This document shows, one piece after another, positions 17,629 through 27,930 of a stretch of 64,000 nucleotides of DNA (positions within the stretch are counted from its first letter, which is position 1; each line of letters starts with the position of its first letter). Position numbers and translations under genes: made by a program. The notes beneath the pieces are model-generated. The model had not been told where the DNA came from. It was given only the letters and a program-made list of their open reading frames with translations, and ran no database searches. Source of the DNA: Eutreptiella sp. 'Long Island Sound 2002' (taxonomy: Eukaryota; Euglenozoa; Euglenophyceae; Eutreptiales; Eutreptiaceae); assembly GCA_964036045.1 (NCBI GenBank), contig OZ038386.1:14481433-14545432 (forward strand), written 5' to 3'.

Positions 17629-20544
17629 CGGGACGGCCTATCCCCCCCCACGCGGGGGGCGGCGTACCACCCGCCAGCAGCCCTCATGTACATCCTCCGC
17701 GACGTACTCGCGGAAAGCGAGCACCAAGAGCCTAACGCGGAGGTGGCGTGGCCAGAGCCCTTGCGCCCCCGGCCCCACGCGCCAACGCCGTTGTGGTTGG
17801 TGACCACGGACGACCAATGCACCCAAGCGACGGGGCAAGCGCAGCTCCGGGCCGAGTGGGTAATAGTGCAAGTGGGGGCAGGCCAGCCCGAACCCCGTGG
17901 GCTCCGCCGTGGCACAGCCCTACTGGTGGCTACGGGGGTGCCGCACGACCCACACATGGCGGTACACGCGCTGGAGGACCAGCCGGAGGACACGGGACAC
18001 CTGGTGGTGCACCAGCGCGGGGGCCCGGCGTGGCTCAAGGAACATGTGACGGCGCTACGTTCCTGGGCAAGCACGGTCGCCGGAGCGGAGATCCGGCTGC
18101 ACGACCACCCGGCGATCAGCCCAGGCGACACCAGGGCGCTGAGCGTGGACCAACTGACCCCCAGCCACCCCGACGTCCGGTGGCACTCCGCCGACCTCAA
18201 CGCGGGGTGGCTCAGCCCCACCGGATACTACTGGATCCCGGAGGCCTGGGGACACACGTCCTCTGACGCGTCCGGGGGCGGACCCTGCAAACACGCCACC
18301 AGCGTCGCTCTCGCCGCCGACCTCACCCGCACGTGGGCGGTGGCCATCTCGGGCACGGTGCCCGACGGGGAGGGGCCAGCCGCCTGCCCCCCCCTACAAT
18401 ACGGTGCCCACAGACCATGGGTCCACACGGTGGACGCCGAAGTCATCCTCCACCTCCTGCGGCACGCAGATCGAGAACGAACCACGGGGGTCCCCGCGGG
18501 CGCAGCGAAGGTGGTCAACCAGATGCCCCTGAGGTGGCTCCGGGACGGCCTGTGCGCGCGAGGGCAACACGCCGGGCACCCGTTCTGGTACGTCCGAGCC
18601 ACCTCGCACCACAGTGACGCCCTACTGCACAAGGCGGACTGGGTGGCGTCCCAGGACACCGTCCTGCAGAACACGCCCGCGGACCCTGGCCACGCCCAAC
18701 TCATTGTCGCCGGCCGTGACGGCGATCTCGATCTACGGCCCCCCACGATGCGGGTGCTCGGCGAGGTCGCGCAACGGGCGCAGACGGACCATGCGCTGAC
18801 GCACCGGGGACACACAACTTTGGGCGCGGCCCACGCCACGGCCTACGTCCACGCCCGGGACCTCACCGCAGCGGCCACCAACCGCCGGGCGCTGCGGGCC
18901 CGAGACGGCCACACGCCGGTGCAGCGCAGGCTCCGCGTCTGGAAGGAGCGGCTCTCCGGCGTCGCCATCGTCCCACAACCGTGCCTTCTCTGCGGCGGCC
19001 CGGAGGAGACCCCGGTGCACATCCACGTGGGGTGCGCCCACTCACGGCTCCTCTGGCCCCACTACCGCCAGGCGGTACACGAGTCGGCCCGCCACCTCCC
19101 ACCCGGGGACAAAGCCCTGTGGGTGGCCTCGTGGCGCTCCGCAGGCGCCACGTGGACGGAGGTGTTCTGCTCCGGACTGGTGCCCGAGGACGCAGAGGCG
19201 CAGCTCCGCGCCATAACCCGATACGACCCGCCGGGAGGGACCTCGGTGGACGATTTCCTCCACCACATGCTCCGGCTCGGGGACTTCGCGTGGGAGCTTC
19301 GCAACCACCGGCTGGAGCAACTCCTCCGCGAGCCCCAGAGCGCGGCGGCCCGGGCGCACCGGTGGCTCACTGCGGCGGAGGGCGACCAACCTCCCCCTCC
19401 CCCGCGCCCTGACAAGGACTTCGTAGCCTCCCTCCGTGTCGTGAATGGCACTCTGGAGTGCCCGCCCCAAGAGAGCCCCCACCCGTACCAGGACCTGCCG
19501 GGGGGGTTCTCCAGGCACCTACAAGACGCCCTCTTCCCACCGTGGATCATCGGGCGCGGCTCCATGACCGCTTTGGAGGCGCGCATTGTGGGGGAGGAGT
19601 GGGCGCGTGAGTGGAGCCGGTGGTGCGCCGCCACGCGCGCCCCGGAGACCCCTGCGCAAAGATACGCCGCCATCCCGCTCCAGTGGTGGGGGCCGGACAC
19701 CCGGCCGAGACCCACCATGATCCGCGGGGCGGGGCCTGACCACCCGTGGGACGCGGCGACGGGGGAATGGCTGCAGGCGGCCCCGGGGCCGCAAACGGGA
19801 TGGACTGGGGACGTGTCCTCACTCGTCAGGACACCCGTCCCGCCCCGCATCGTCCTTCACGCCGCCAACGTGCTCCGGGCTACGGAGATACGCACGTGGG
19901 GACACGCTGCGGCCACCGTCCGGTGGCACCCCCCAGAGGACGGGGCCACCCAACTCACCGTGGCGCACTTCAAAGCTGGGGGGCCGGTATACGACGACGC
20001 CCTGTCCCGGTTGGGCCACACCCAGGGGCCCTTGCTCCTCATGCTCCCCACCGGCATTGCAGCCGCGCTGCGCCAGGAGCTAGACAGCTGCGAAGGGCTG
20101 CGAGTGGGGTGGGAGGCAGTCGCGGACGGCACCCTGCTGGCCCTCCTCCACAGAGACACCGCGAACGGGTGCCAATGGGATGCGCTGACGCCCCACCTCA
20201 CCGGGCGCCACGTGTACATGGCGAGCCCCCCCCAGGGGCACCCTCGCCCGGCGTGGGACGACCTCATCGCCGCCTTCCACGACCACGGGATCCTCCCCGA
20301 CGACACGTGGCAGGAGGTCCAGCGGAAGACACTTGGCAAGGACTACCGGCGCCGCGTCCGCGCCCGCCTGCTGGAGATCAGGGACCCCTCCGACAGAGGT
20401 GGGACGACCTCTGGCTCCGCCATCTCGACCCTTGGTCGCCGCCCTCCCACCTCCCACACGCCTGCCGACTCTGCGGAGAATGTGACACGGTGTCCTCCGC
20501 AGCGTCGACAGGCGCCAACAGGTGCGCGCGGTGCGCCCAGGTAG
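17629..20544 (+). CDS. LINE B polyprotein C-terminal part (RNase H-like, zinc finger, unknown extension), 5'-truncated
   Basis: About 970 residues from the insertion junction; the frame is open upstream in gypsy sequence only by chance. An RNase H-like region is suggested by TWAVAISGTVPDG, VHTVDAEVI and a C-terminal SHHSDALLHKADWVAS. A CCHC-type cluster CLLCGGPEETPVHIHVGC is the typical LINE C-terminal finger. It is followed by about 500 residues with no domain I recognise (for example TVAHFKAGGPVYDD and TLGKDYRRRVRARLL near the end). No reverse transcriptase or endonuclease motif remains. Assignment to a LINE rests on the finger, the target duplication and the tail. Confidence 0.75.
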   Translation, partial: RDGLSPPTRGAAYHPPAALMYILRDVLAESEHQEPNAEVAWPEPLRPRPHAPTPLWLVTTDDQCTQATGQAQLRAEWVIVQVGAGQPEPRGLRRGTALLVATGVPHDPHMAVHALEDQPEDTGHLVVHQRGGPAWLKEHVTALRSWASTVAGAEIRLHDHPAISPGDTRALSVDQLTPSHPDVRWHSADLNAGWLSPTGYYWIPEAWGHTSSDASGGGPCKHATSVALAADLTRTWAVAISGTVPDGEGPAACPPLQYGAHRPWVHTVDAEVILHLLRHADRERTTGVPAGAAKVVNQMPLRWLRDGLCARGQHAGHPFWYVRATSHHSDALLHKADWVASQDTVLQNTPADPGHAQLIVAGRDGDLDLRPPTMRVLGEVAQRAQTDHALTHRGHTTLGAAHATAYVHARDLTAAATNRRALRARDGHTPVQRRLRVWKERLSGVAIVPQPCLLCGGPEETPVHIHVGCAHSRLLWPHYRQAVHESARHLPPGDKALWVASWRSAGATWTEVFCSGLVPEDAEAQLRAITRYDPPGGTSVDDFLHHMLRLGDFAWELRNHRLEQLLREPQSAAARAHRWLTAAEGDQPPPPPRPDKDFVASLRVVNGTLECPPQESPHPYQDLPGGFSRHLQDALFPPWIIGRGSMTALEARIVGEEWAREWSRWCAATRAPETPAQRYAAIPLQWWGPDTRPRPTMIRGAGPDHPWDAATGEWLQAAPGPQTGWTGDVSSLVRTPVPPRIVLHAANVLRATEIRTWGHAAATVRWHPPEDGATQLTVAHFKAGGPVYDDALSRLGHTQGPLLLMLPTGIAAALRQELDSCEGLRVGWEAVADGTLLALLHRDTANGCQWDALTPHLTGRHVYMASPPQGHPRPAWDDLIAAFHDHGILPDDTWQEVQRKTLGKDYRRRVRARLLEIRDPSDRGGTTSGSAISTLGRRPPTSHTPADSAENVTRCPPQRRQAPTGARGAPR

Positions 20545-20780
20545 CCGCGTGCCCCTGACCTGAACCTCCCGCAGGCCCGCGCAGGCGCACAGAGGAGGAG
20601 GCCTTGCGCCGGCGCATCGAGGGGGCACACACCCCCTCGCACGAGCAAGCGGGCCCCGCGGGCGCTGCCCTTCTATGGATCCACGTGCACCTGCGGGACC
20701 CCACGTCCGTTGCGCACCTGTCGCACGTGTTCGCCCCCTAACCCCCACCCACCGCCACCCTTTGCAGAGCCCGCAGCACC

Positions 20781-22013
20781 ATGCCACGCCGACGGGGGGA
20801 TGGGCCGGGGCACACCAGGGCCCGCCGCAGGGCGCAGGAGGCGGCCGTCCGGGGCCTGGTGGCGGACGCGGTAGCGGAGGCACACGAAGCGCACGCTGCC
20901 GCACGGTGTGACCTGGAGGGCAGTGCGAGGGCTTTCCTCAACGAGACCGCCCTCCCGGCCGTCCGCGCCCTGAACGGAGCGGGGGCCCCTACGCTGCTCC
21001 CGGGAATGCACCGGATCGTGAACGCCGTCCAGCCGGGGCTCATCAGCCCGGGGGCGGCCCTCTACGGGCACTGGATGGAGTGGCGCGAGTCCAATCGGTC
21101 GGGCCGGCCCCTGTCCATGGGGGACACCCTGCGGCTGACGGGAGCAGGGTCTGCCATGTCCCTCCGCAGTAGCGCCCCAGCCCTGCTGCACGCCCTCAGG
21201 ACGCGCTACCCCGGGGACGCGGCCCCATACGTGAAACAGGCGCGGGCCACGTACCCGGGAGGAGTGTCCGAGCTGGATGCGGCGCTCCACCTTCTACACC
21301 CGCCGGACGAGGACCTGGAGGTGGGCGAGGTCACGGTGTTCGTGGAAGGCGCGGACGAGGCGTCCGCCCGCCCCCGGCCGACCAACCCGGTGTACGACGG
21401 CACCAGGCCTACCCCCCCGTACGCCGTCGTCTACGAGGCGTTCCCCAGGGAGCCCACTTGGTGCCCCGCCCTCCCGCCGGCGACGCACGCGCCCCGCGGC
21501 TGGGCTAACCCAGACCTGTCCCCCCCCCTCTCCAGAACCAGGGGTGCCCACCACAGGGGGGAGGTCCTCTGGCAGGAGTGCCCTGGCACCCCCCTGCTCC
21601 TCCTCGTCGTCGCGACCCGCGGGGACCCGGGGCGGATCCTGGGGATCACCCCCACCCACCTCTATGGGGCAACACCCGTACCCCGCCCCCCCCTCCCGGC
21701 GCCCGCGGCGCGGGACGGAGTACACACCTTCCTGCGAACACAGGAGGTCACCGCCGTTACGGGGGTCCACCTGGTGCGGCTGCCCCCGACACCGCTCGAC
21801 GACCCCCGGGGGCCCAGGGCCCTGGGCCCCGTCCCAGACTGGGAGCTGTGGCGCGACGCGTGGGCCGCGTGGCTCCCCCGCCTCCCCTCCCAATGCCGGT
21901 GGATGGCCGCAGGCCCCCGGCCGTGCGGGGCTGACGCCACAGCCGGCCCCCCACCCCCTCCCCCCCTCCCCCCCGCAGAGCACCACACGGCACTGCCCAC
22001 GGCACGGCACTGA
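20781..22013 (+). CDS. LINE B downstream frame 1, unknown protein
   Basis: 410 residues, ATG to TGA, 236 bases after the RNase H/finger frame. It begins with a basic stretch (MPRRRGDGPGHTRARRRAQE), has an alpha-helical-looking region (AVRGLVADAVAEAHEAH) and ends Pro-rich. I do not recognise a domain. Its length in very GC-rich DNA is weak evidence, because stops are rare there; in favour are an ATG start, its position between two other sense frames and a mixed, protein-like composition over residues 20-200. Confidence 0.5.
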   Translation: MPRRRGDGPGHTRARRRAQEAAVRGLVADAVAEAHEAHAAARCDLEGSARAFLNETALPAVRALNGAGAPTLLPGMHRIVNAVQPGLISPGAALYGHWMEWRESNRSGRPLSMGDTLRLTGAGSAMSLRSSAPALLHALRTRYPGDAAPYVKQARATYPGGVSELDAALHLLHPPDEDLEVGEVTVFVEGADEASARPRPTNPVYDGTRPTPPYAVVYEAFPREPTWCPALPPATHAPRGWANPDLSPPLSRTRGAHHRGEVLWQECPGTPLLLLVVATRGDPGRILGITPTHLYGATPVPRPPLPAPAARDGVHTFLRTQEVTAVTGVHLVRLPPTPLDDPRGPRALGPVPDWELWRDAWAAWLPRLPSQCRWMAAGPRPCGADATAGPPPPPPLPPAEHHTALPTARH

Positions 22014-22332
22014 TGCATGAGGAGGTAGTGGGAAGGGCGCGCCTGCCACCACGCGTGCCTACCAGGGTAACAGTGATGGCAGACTCCGATGGGTCCCCCC
22101 AGCGGGACGACCGCCACCACCGCCGGTCCCGCTCCCGCTCCCCCGTCTCCTCCCCGGAGTGGACGGGGGAGACCCTCGCGGAGCGCAAGGAGCGGAGGCT
22201 GGCGGAGGCGGCGGTGCTGGTCGGGCCGCCGCCGCCGGCCCGGGAGCCTGGGCCAGCTGAGATGACCGCCCCCGCCGCCCAAGCAGCCAGCCCCGCCGCC
22301 CCCCCCCGAGAGGGGGCCCAGACACGCAGGAA

Positions 22333-24291
22333 GTGGAGACCGCAGCCCCAGCGAGCCACGCCGCGGCCCCGACCGCGGCCCCCGGCACGCCGCCGACACG
22401 GGGGGCAGCCCCGGCCCAGGAACCGGGCGCATCGCCGAGGGCTGCCGCAGCCGCAGAGGACAGCAAGAAGGCCGACCACGCCGCGGCCCCCGGCACGCCG
22501 CGGAAGCGGGGGGCAGACCCCGCACGGGCCATGGGCGCCTTGTCGGCGGCCGCCACGGCAGCGAAGGAGAGCGGGGAGGGCGCGCGAGGGGCTGCGGCCG
22601 CGACCCCGGCGGGCCGCGACACCACCTCGGCCGACCATGCGGCGACCCCCAGCACGCCGCGAAAGCGGGGGGCGGACCCCGCACGGGCCATTGGCGCCTC
22701 GCTGGCGGCCGCTGCGGCAGCAGAGGAGAACGAGGAGGACGCGCGAGGGGTTGCGACCGCGGCCCCGGCGGGCCGCACCATCGCCCCGGCCGACCACGCC
22801 GCGGCCCCCAGCACGCCGCGAAAGCGGGGGGCGGACCCCGCACGAGCCACGGGCGCCTCGTCGGCGGCCGCCACGGCAGCGAAGGAGAGCGAGGAGGGCG
22901 CGCGAGGGGCTGCGGCCGCGACCCCGGCGGGCCGCGACACCGCCTCGGCCGGCCACGCCGCGACCCCCAGCACGCCGCGCAAGCCGGGGAAGAACCCCGC
23001 ACGGGCCACGGACGCCTCGCCGGCGGCCGCCGCAGCAGCAGCAGTGGGCAGGGAGAGCACGAAGTACCGCGCCCACGCCAACCCCACCCACACCGGCACC
23101 AGCCCCCCCAAGCCGTTCCCCCCCAAGCCCTTTTCCCCGGGGCGGGAGCGGCACGTCCGCCCCCCGACGCGCGAGCGCTCGCCGCCGGGCGTCACGCTGC
23201 CGCAGCTGCAAAGGCAGCGGGACGCCCGGCGAGTGGTCCAGGAAGGGCGCAGCAGCGGGGGGGAGCAGAGCGCAGGCAGCGGACGGCGCAACTCGGGGCA
23301 GGGGGCCGGGAAGGGGCCAGGGCACGGGAAGGGCGCGCAGGGGCGCGGGCAGGAAGCCCAGGTGCAGGGGGCAGGGCGAGGGGAGGTGGGAGAGCGAGCG
23401 GGCCAGGGCGTGGGGGACGGGAGGCGGGACCCGCGGCACAAGCAGGGGGCTGGAAAGGGGCCCAAGGGCAAGGGCAAGGGCGCCGCAGGCCCCAAGGGAC
23501 AGGCGGGACGGGGCATGGGAGCCCAGGGGGGAGGACGGGACGAAGGGAGGGGGGCAGAGGGCGGGGCGCCCCCGCAGCCGGACGTGCAGCCGTTGAGGTG
23601 CATCCCCCCCGGCATCCAACAGATGCCGGCACACCACAGCCACCACCACCACCACCACCACCACCACCACCTCTACAACATCGACCCTGACGCCGGCGAG
23701 CTCGTCCCCCCCCAACCCCCACGACACCAGCACCATCAAGCCCCCCCCGCGCCGAGGGCGGAGCCGGCGCGGATGGCCTCGGCGGAGGGGGGACGGGGCG
23801 CGGCATCGGCGCCGCAGGCACAGGGGCAGCGAGGGGGGCCGGCACGGGGGGCGGAGGAGGGCCGGCCATGGGACCGGGACTGGGGCGCGGTCCCGGACCC
23901 TCTGGGGGAGGAGACCCTCCCCCTGGTGGGGGAGGTGTACGGGTGGTTGTGCTGGGCCAACCAGGGGACCTCCAGGAGGTCGAGGAACCGGCCCTTCGAT
24001 GCCGTGCTCCTCCGGAGGGACGGAGGAAACCGAGAGGTACCCCCGGGGGGGTGGGCAGCCCCAGAGGACCATGAGAGGGTCCTCAGGTCAGTGATCCGGG
24101 CGGCGTGGCCCGACAGGGAGCCGACGTGGCCGGCCTTCCTGGAAGGGGGAGCGGTGCTCCGCATCACGGATGCGGACGCCAACAACTGGCTCCCCCGGGC
24201 TTTGCGCAGCGCCCTCGCCCACTGGCGCTACCGCCGGCACAACCCGCCGCCGCCGCAGCCCCAGCCCCCACACAAGCGGCGGCGCAGGTGA
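22333..24291 (+). CDS. LINE B downstream frame 2, repeat-rich basic protein
   Basis: 652 residues from a GTG. The first 230 residues are a 53-residue repeat (core TPRKRGADPARA) in four to five copies. Then come Gly/Lys-rich stretches (GAGKGPKGKGKG), a run of ten histidines near 23640-23670, and a less repetitive C-terminus (VYGWLCWANQGTSRRSRNRP, FLEGGAVLRITDADANNWL) ending in Lys/Arg. Such a basic, low-complexity protein could bind nucleic acid like an ORF1 product; this is inference. A plausible true start is the ATG at 22076 in another frame (MADSDGSPQRDDRHHRRSRS, SR-like); an indel in the nine-C run near 22303 would join the two frames. Confidence 0.5.
   Translation: METAAPASHAAAPTAAPGTPPTRGAAPAQEPGASPRAAAAAEDSKKADHAAAPGTPRKRGADPARAMGALSAAATAAKESGEGARGAAAATPAGRDTTSADHAATPSTPRKRGADPARAIGASLAAAAAAEENEEDARGVATAAPAGRTIAPADHAAAPSTPRKRGADPARATGASSAAATAAKESEEGARGAAAATPAGRDTASAGHAATPSTPRKPGKNPARATDASPAAAAAAAVGRESTKYRAHANPTHTGTSPPKPFPPKPFSPGRERHVRPPTRERSPPGVTLPQLQRQRDARRVVQEGRSSGGEQSAGSGRRNSGQGAGKGPGHGKGAQGRGQEAQVQGAGRGEVGERAGQGVGDGRRDPRHKQGAGKGPKGKGKGAAGPKGQAGRGMGAQGGGRDEGRGAEGGAPPQPDVQPLRCIPPGIQQMPAHHSHHHHHHHHHHLYNIDPDAGELVPPQPPRHQHHQAPPAPRAEPARMASAEGGRGAASAPQAQGQRGGPARGAEEGRPWDRDWGAVPDPLGEETLPLVGEVYGWLCWANQGTSRRSRNRPFDAVLLRRDGGNREVPPGGWAAPEDHERVLRSVIRAAWPDREPTWPAFLEGGAVLRITDADANNWLPRALRSALAHWRYRRHNPPPPQPQPPHKRRRR
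22370..23010 (+). repeat. 159-bp minisatellite inside LINE B frame 2
   Basis: The string GCACGCCGCGAAAGCGG or a close variant recurs at about 22490, 22649, 22808 and 22967, a period of 159 bp (53 codons), so the frame is kept. A partial, more diverged unit lies upstream near 22384. Confidence 0.8.
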
Positions 24292-26648
24292 AGGCCCAGA
24301 CGGCGGGTACGGGAGTTTTGGGGGGGGGGGCTGGGCCCCCCGACCCACGCCCCCCCTACGGTACGGCACGACGCAAGAGGGCGTGCCACCTCCCGCGGGA
24401 GGGAGTGCGGAGACAACGAGCGCGGGGGGGAACCTGCTGCCCCGCAGCCCGCTAACCACTGACCGCTAACCCTCACGGCCACCCCCGGCCGGCCAGCGCC
24501 GCGCGACAACGGCCGGGGGATGAGGGGCCCCGGCGAGGGCCTGCGCGAGAATCCGGCTCTCGGTAGAGGGGGGCGGGGGAAGGGCGCGACCCCCCAGCCG
24601 ATGGCTGGCCCCCGGGGCCAGGACTGCCATGCCGCCCCCCCCCCCCCCCGGCCGACAGGAGGCATCGCCAGGGGACCAAAGGGCCCCCCCCACTCCCCCC
24701 CCCCCCTCCCACACAGGCCCGAGAGCGGGCGGGGGGGCGGCCCCCCCACCCCCCCCCCCCCGCACCCACCTCAGCTGGGGAGCCACAGGCGCGGCCCTCC
24801 GCCCCCCCAGGGCCGGGGGGGCGCCCCCCCCCCAGGAGGAACGGCGACGCGGTAAGGGCAACGGCGGCTGGACCTGCTCCCGCGAACCCACACCGGCGTG
24901 CCGGAGCAACGCGCACAATGGAACAGGAAGGAGGCCGCGCCCCACATGACCCTCCCGTAACCACAGCCCACTCCGAGGTGACAGAGGGGGGGTTCAGGTC
25001 AGCTGGGGCCCCCGGGGGAGCGGTCCACGGGCCGCCCCTCACCCCCCCCCACCCCGGGGCGGCACTTCAGCCCCGACCGCACGCGCGCGCCGGAAGGGAG
25101 CGCGCCGGCGACACGGAGAGGGCTAGGAAGGAGTACCGCAGGCCGCCGCCCGGAACGAGAGCAGGGAGGCCGCGGCGCGACACCCCCCCCCCCCCCCCCC
25201 GCCCCCCCACCAGCCCGCCAGCCGCGGGGGCCCCGGCCCCCACCCCCCGAGGCAGAGGGGATGGTCCCCCCCCGCCCGAGAGGGGAGCCGGAGTGTGACC
25301 CGCCCCCCCGCCCCAGCCGCCGGCTCACATGGGGGCCGCGAAGAACAAGCGGGCCCACGCCTGCGCACCGGGACGCCGCACAGATCGTACCCAGAGAAGC
25401 CGGGTGAGCACGAACCGGAGTGGTATGGGGGGCCACGTCCCCCATGGACAGCACAACGCCAGTGACGCCCGCTTTGTTGCCTGCCCAGGGAAGGCAGAGG
25501 GACGGAAAGAGGCAGAGCGACACCCCGCCCTACAGGCCCCGCCCCGGCCGCACAGCCGGGGGGAACGGCGCACGCCCCCCCCCCCCCCCAGCCCGCCCCC
25601 CAGCATAAGAACGCCATGGACCCGCCCCGCGGCGCGCAGCCCCCACAGGGACAGAGCAGGGCCCCCACACCCGCACGCCCGCGCCCACAACGCGGACCCC
25701 GACAGCCCACCCAGCGGGCGGGCAGTCGGGGGAGGAGGAGCGCAAGACCCTAGACGCCCCACGCAACGGTCGAAGGCACCCCCCCGGGGACGCCCTGCCG
25801 CCGCCCCCACAACCCCAAGCCATGTAGGGGGGAACCGGGACCGGACCGCCCCCCCCCAAAGCACGCCAAACGGAGCAAGGGACCGGGGCAGGACACGCGG
25901 AGGGGCACGGACCACGTGGAACGGCCCTACCAGCGCCCGGTGCCGGGACCACGCGAGATGCGCGCGCCACACCACCCAGCGGGGGGGGGAGCGGACACCG
26001 CGAGAGCGCGAGCGCACACACACGAAAGGGACACGCGGGGACTACCGGAAGGGCAACCGGACCGAGCGCGCGGAACGCACAGACCGCATGGAATGGCGTA
26101 CCAGCAAGCGAGGGTAAGGGAGACCCGGACGGGACGGCCCGCCACACGCAGCGCCGAACACGCGGGGCGGGGAGGGGGAAACGAAAGAGACACGACGCCA
26201 GGTACGGGCCCGAACCCCCCCGAACCGGCCGCGAGCGCCGCGCACACACAGACGGGGCACTGCGCCCGCCAAGGCAGTAGTGGCGCACAGCGCCACGCCC
26301 GAACCCCTAGGCTAGGCAGCCTCCGCGCCAGCCCAAGGGGGTCCCACTGGCGACAAGCCAGTAGCACGGGCCCGGCGGCGCCGGCGCCCCGGGCGACCAC
26401 GCATTAGGGGGGCGACGCAGTGGGTAAGCGCCCGCAGCCACGGCTGCGAATTGATGCACTGACCGGGGAGTGGCGAAACGGGGACGCCGGGGAAGGACGG
26501 GGCTCCGAGCTCTGTGAACCCGGGGGACTCCGCCACCAGGCAGGAGGTGCGTCTTGGAGGGCCCCCCACTAGGACCCGGTGGGGAGGATATCACCTGGCC
26601 CGACCAGGTGGCCCCCCGGGGCCGAAAGGCGTCTAGTACCCGCAAAAT
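24292..26648 (+). other. LINE B 3' untranslated region
   Basis: 2.36 kb with no convincing frame. It is dominated by C and G homopolymers (many runs of 8-13). Near the 3' end lies a clean hairpin, CACCTGG-CCCGA-CCAGGTG at about 26593-26611, shortly before the tail. A segment at 26410-26445 (GACGCAGTGGGTAAGCGCC followed by CGCAGCCACGGCTGCG) is faintly like a tRNA A box plus stem, but no B box follows. Confidence 0.6.
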
Positions 26649-26669
26649 CAAACCTCAAACCTCAAACCT
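26647..26669 (+). repeat. 3' heptamer tail of LINE B
   Basis: Three near-perfect units of TCAAACC end the element and abut the right target copy at 26667-26679, sharing its first CC. Short tandem repeats in place of poly(A) are known in several LINE groups. Confidence 0.85.
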
Positions 26670-27930
26670 GATGGGTCACAGGTTTCCCATCCTTGGTATG
26701 CTGCTGTCGTTTCATCTGCAGCATACAGCTACTGCGTTGATTGCAGTCAGGGGCATGACAAGGCCCCCCCTTGTCATTGACAGGTTTGCAGTAGAACAAA
26801 GGGGGTGTACCTGCCTCAGGTTTAACCTCATTCATGGCACGTAGGTTACCCCTTCCTTTACCACCTCCCTGGTTGGCGTTAGTGGGATTTTTAGGCCCTT
26901 TCCCTTCGCCACATTCGGGGGTAGGGTTACCCCCTCGACCCAAGTGCTTCTTGAGGAATTTCTCCATGTGGGAGTCATTCTCCCTCTCAAGAGCTAGCTC
27001 AATCAGGAGGTCCACCAGTTCATCGTACGAGTGGGTCCGACTCTTCCACTCAGAGGTAGAGCGGCAATCATCCCACGTACGTTGGGGGATATTACTCATG
27101 AGCCACAGCTGGGGCTCAGTGGCTCCGTAGGAGCCCACGTTCATCCGCGAAAACAGATACTCCAAGTCGCACACATATTCAGAGATTCGCGCAGCGGAAG
27201 GAAACTCAGGGAGCATAGGTAGCTCCTCTATCTGTGTGCGCACACTGAGGTCAGTCTCATAGACTGGGAACGTTTTCTCCAACCTCTGGAGTACCTCTGC
27301 CCAGGTGGAACAGGTTTTCACAATCTGTTTCACCTGTTTTTGCAAAAATTTCTTTTTGCATGAGCGTTTCAGCAGTGCGCATTTGGTGGCCACATCCACA
27401 TGGGATTGGCCAGTCAGCAAAAGAAACTCAGCAAATTCTTCTGCCCATTCGGGCAGATTTTTGGGGTCGAACTCCGGCAGTTCCAGCTGGATGTTCGCCT
27501 GGGCAATAAGTCTGCCCGTCTTCCCACCCCCCGGAGTTAGGGCAGAAGGTGATACACCGGCAAGAGGTGCCAGGGCTGACAGCCCTCTTTTCTCAGTCTC
27601 TGTCACAGGCACGTCCTGTAGTTCAGCGATAGGGACTGTCCTGGCGCGAGGATGAAAAGGGCTGGGGCAAGTGACCTTGGGTAGCAACCTGGACACCCTT
27701 GATCTTTTGAGATCATCAGCCAATGTGCTCAGTCCGGGTGAGGGTGAGGCCAGTACTGGCCGGGGTAAGGGTTCAGTGATACCCAATTTAGCTTTGACAG
27801 CCTCAGAAAGGGCTGTCACATCAGGGTCTTCGGACCCAGACAGTAATTTGGCCAGTAACTCGGCCGTACGGTCCAGGGCCCCATGAGTTGGCTCTGGTAG
27901 ATGGGGAGCTTTCACATATGCGGAGCACAC
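26662..27930 (-). pseudogene. Gypsy Gag core (capsid), cut off by LINE B
   Basis: 422 residues in frame with the preceding fragment, separated only by a TAA at 27931-27933. The middle (ELPEFDPKNLPEWAEEFAEF, TKCALLKRSCKKKFLQKQV, TWAEVLQRLEKTFPVYE, ISEYVCDLEYLFSRM) has the pattern of a retrotransposon capsid. A Cys-rich stretch (GGPCHAPDCNQRSSC) precedes the cut. Translation runs into the LINE B tail and stops at once. Its missing end is at 17206-17628. Confidence 0.85.
26667..26679. repeat. Target-site duplication of LINE B, right copy
   Basis: CCTGATGGGTCAC, identical to 17616-17628. Confidence 0.93.

Larger units (their letters stand above)
17629..26666 (+). mobile_element. LINE B, GC-rich non-LTR retrotransposon nested in gypsy gag
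   Basis: A 9,038-bp insert bounded by a perfect 13-bp duplication and ending in a tail of TCAAACC units, which are hallmarks of target-primed reverse transcription. The first frame opens at the junction without a reverse transcriptase, so the 5' end was probably lost (5' truncation). It holds three frames on the plus strand and then 2.3 kb of C/G-homopolymer-rich 3' sequence. It is very GC-rich compared with the host element and has long C and G runs throughout. Confidence 0.9.

Noticed and set aside
22475-23010. Regular spacing that could suggest a CRISPR-like array
   Set aside because: A 159-bp in-frame minisatellite with no unique spacers, in a eukaryotic retrotransposon.
21662-24072. Long minus-strand frames opposite LINE B frame 2 (446, 771 and 518 codons)
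   Set aside because: Antisense shadows in very GC-rich, repetitive DNA; their Arg/Pro/Gly composition follows the plus-strand repeat and they have no domain.
24473-26407. Many overlapping frames in the LINE B 3' region
   Set aside because: Six-frame openness from lack of AT; translations are dominated by homopolymer-coded Pro, Gly and Arg.
26405-26470. tRNA-like string in the LINE B 3' region
   Set aside because: A-box resemblance and one hairpin only; no B box or acceptor pairing.
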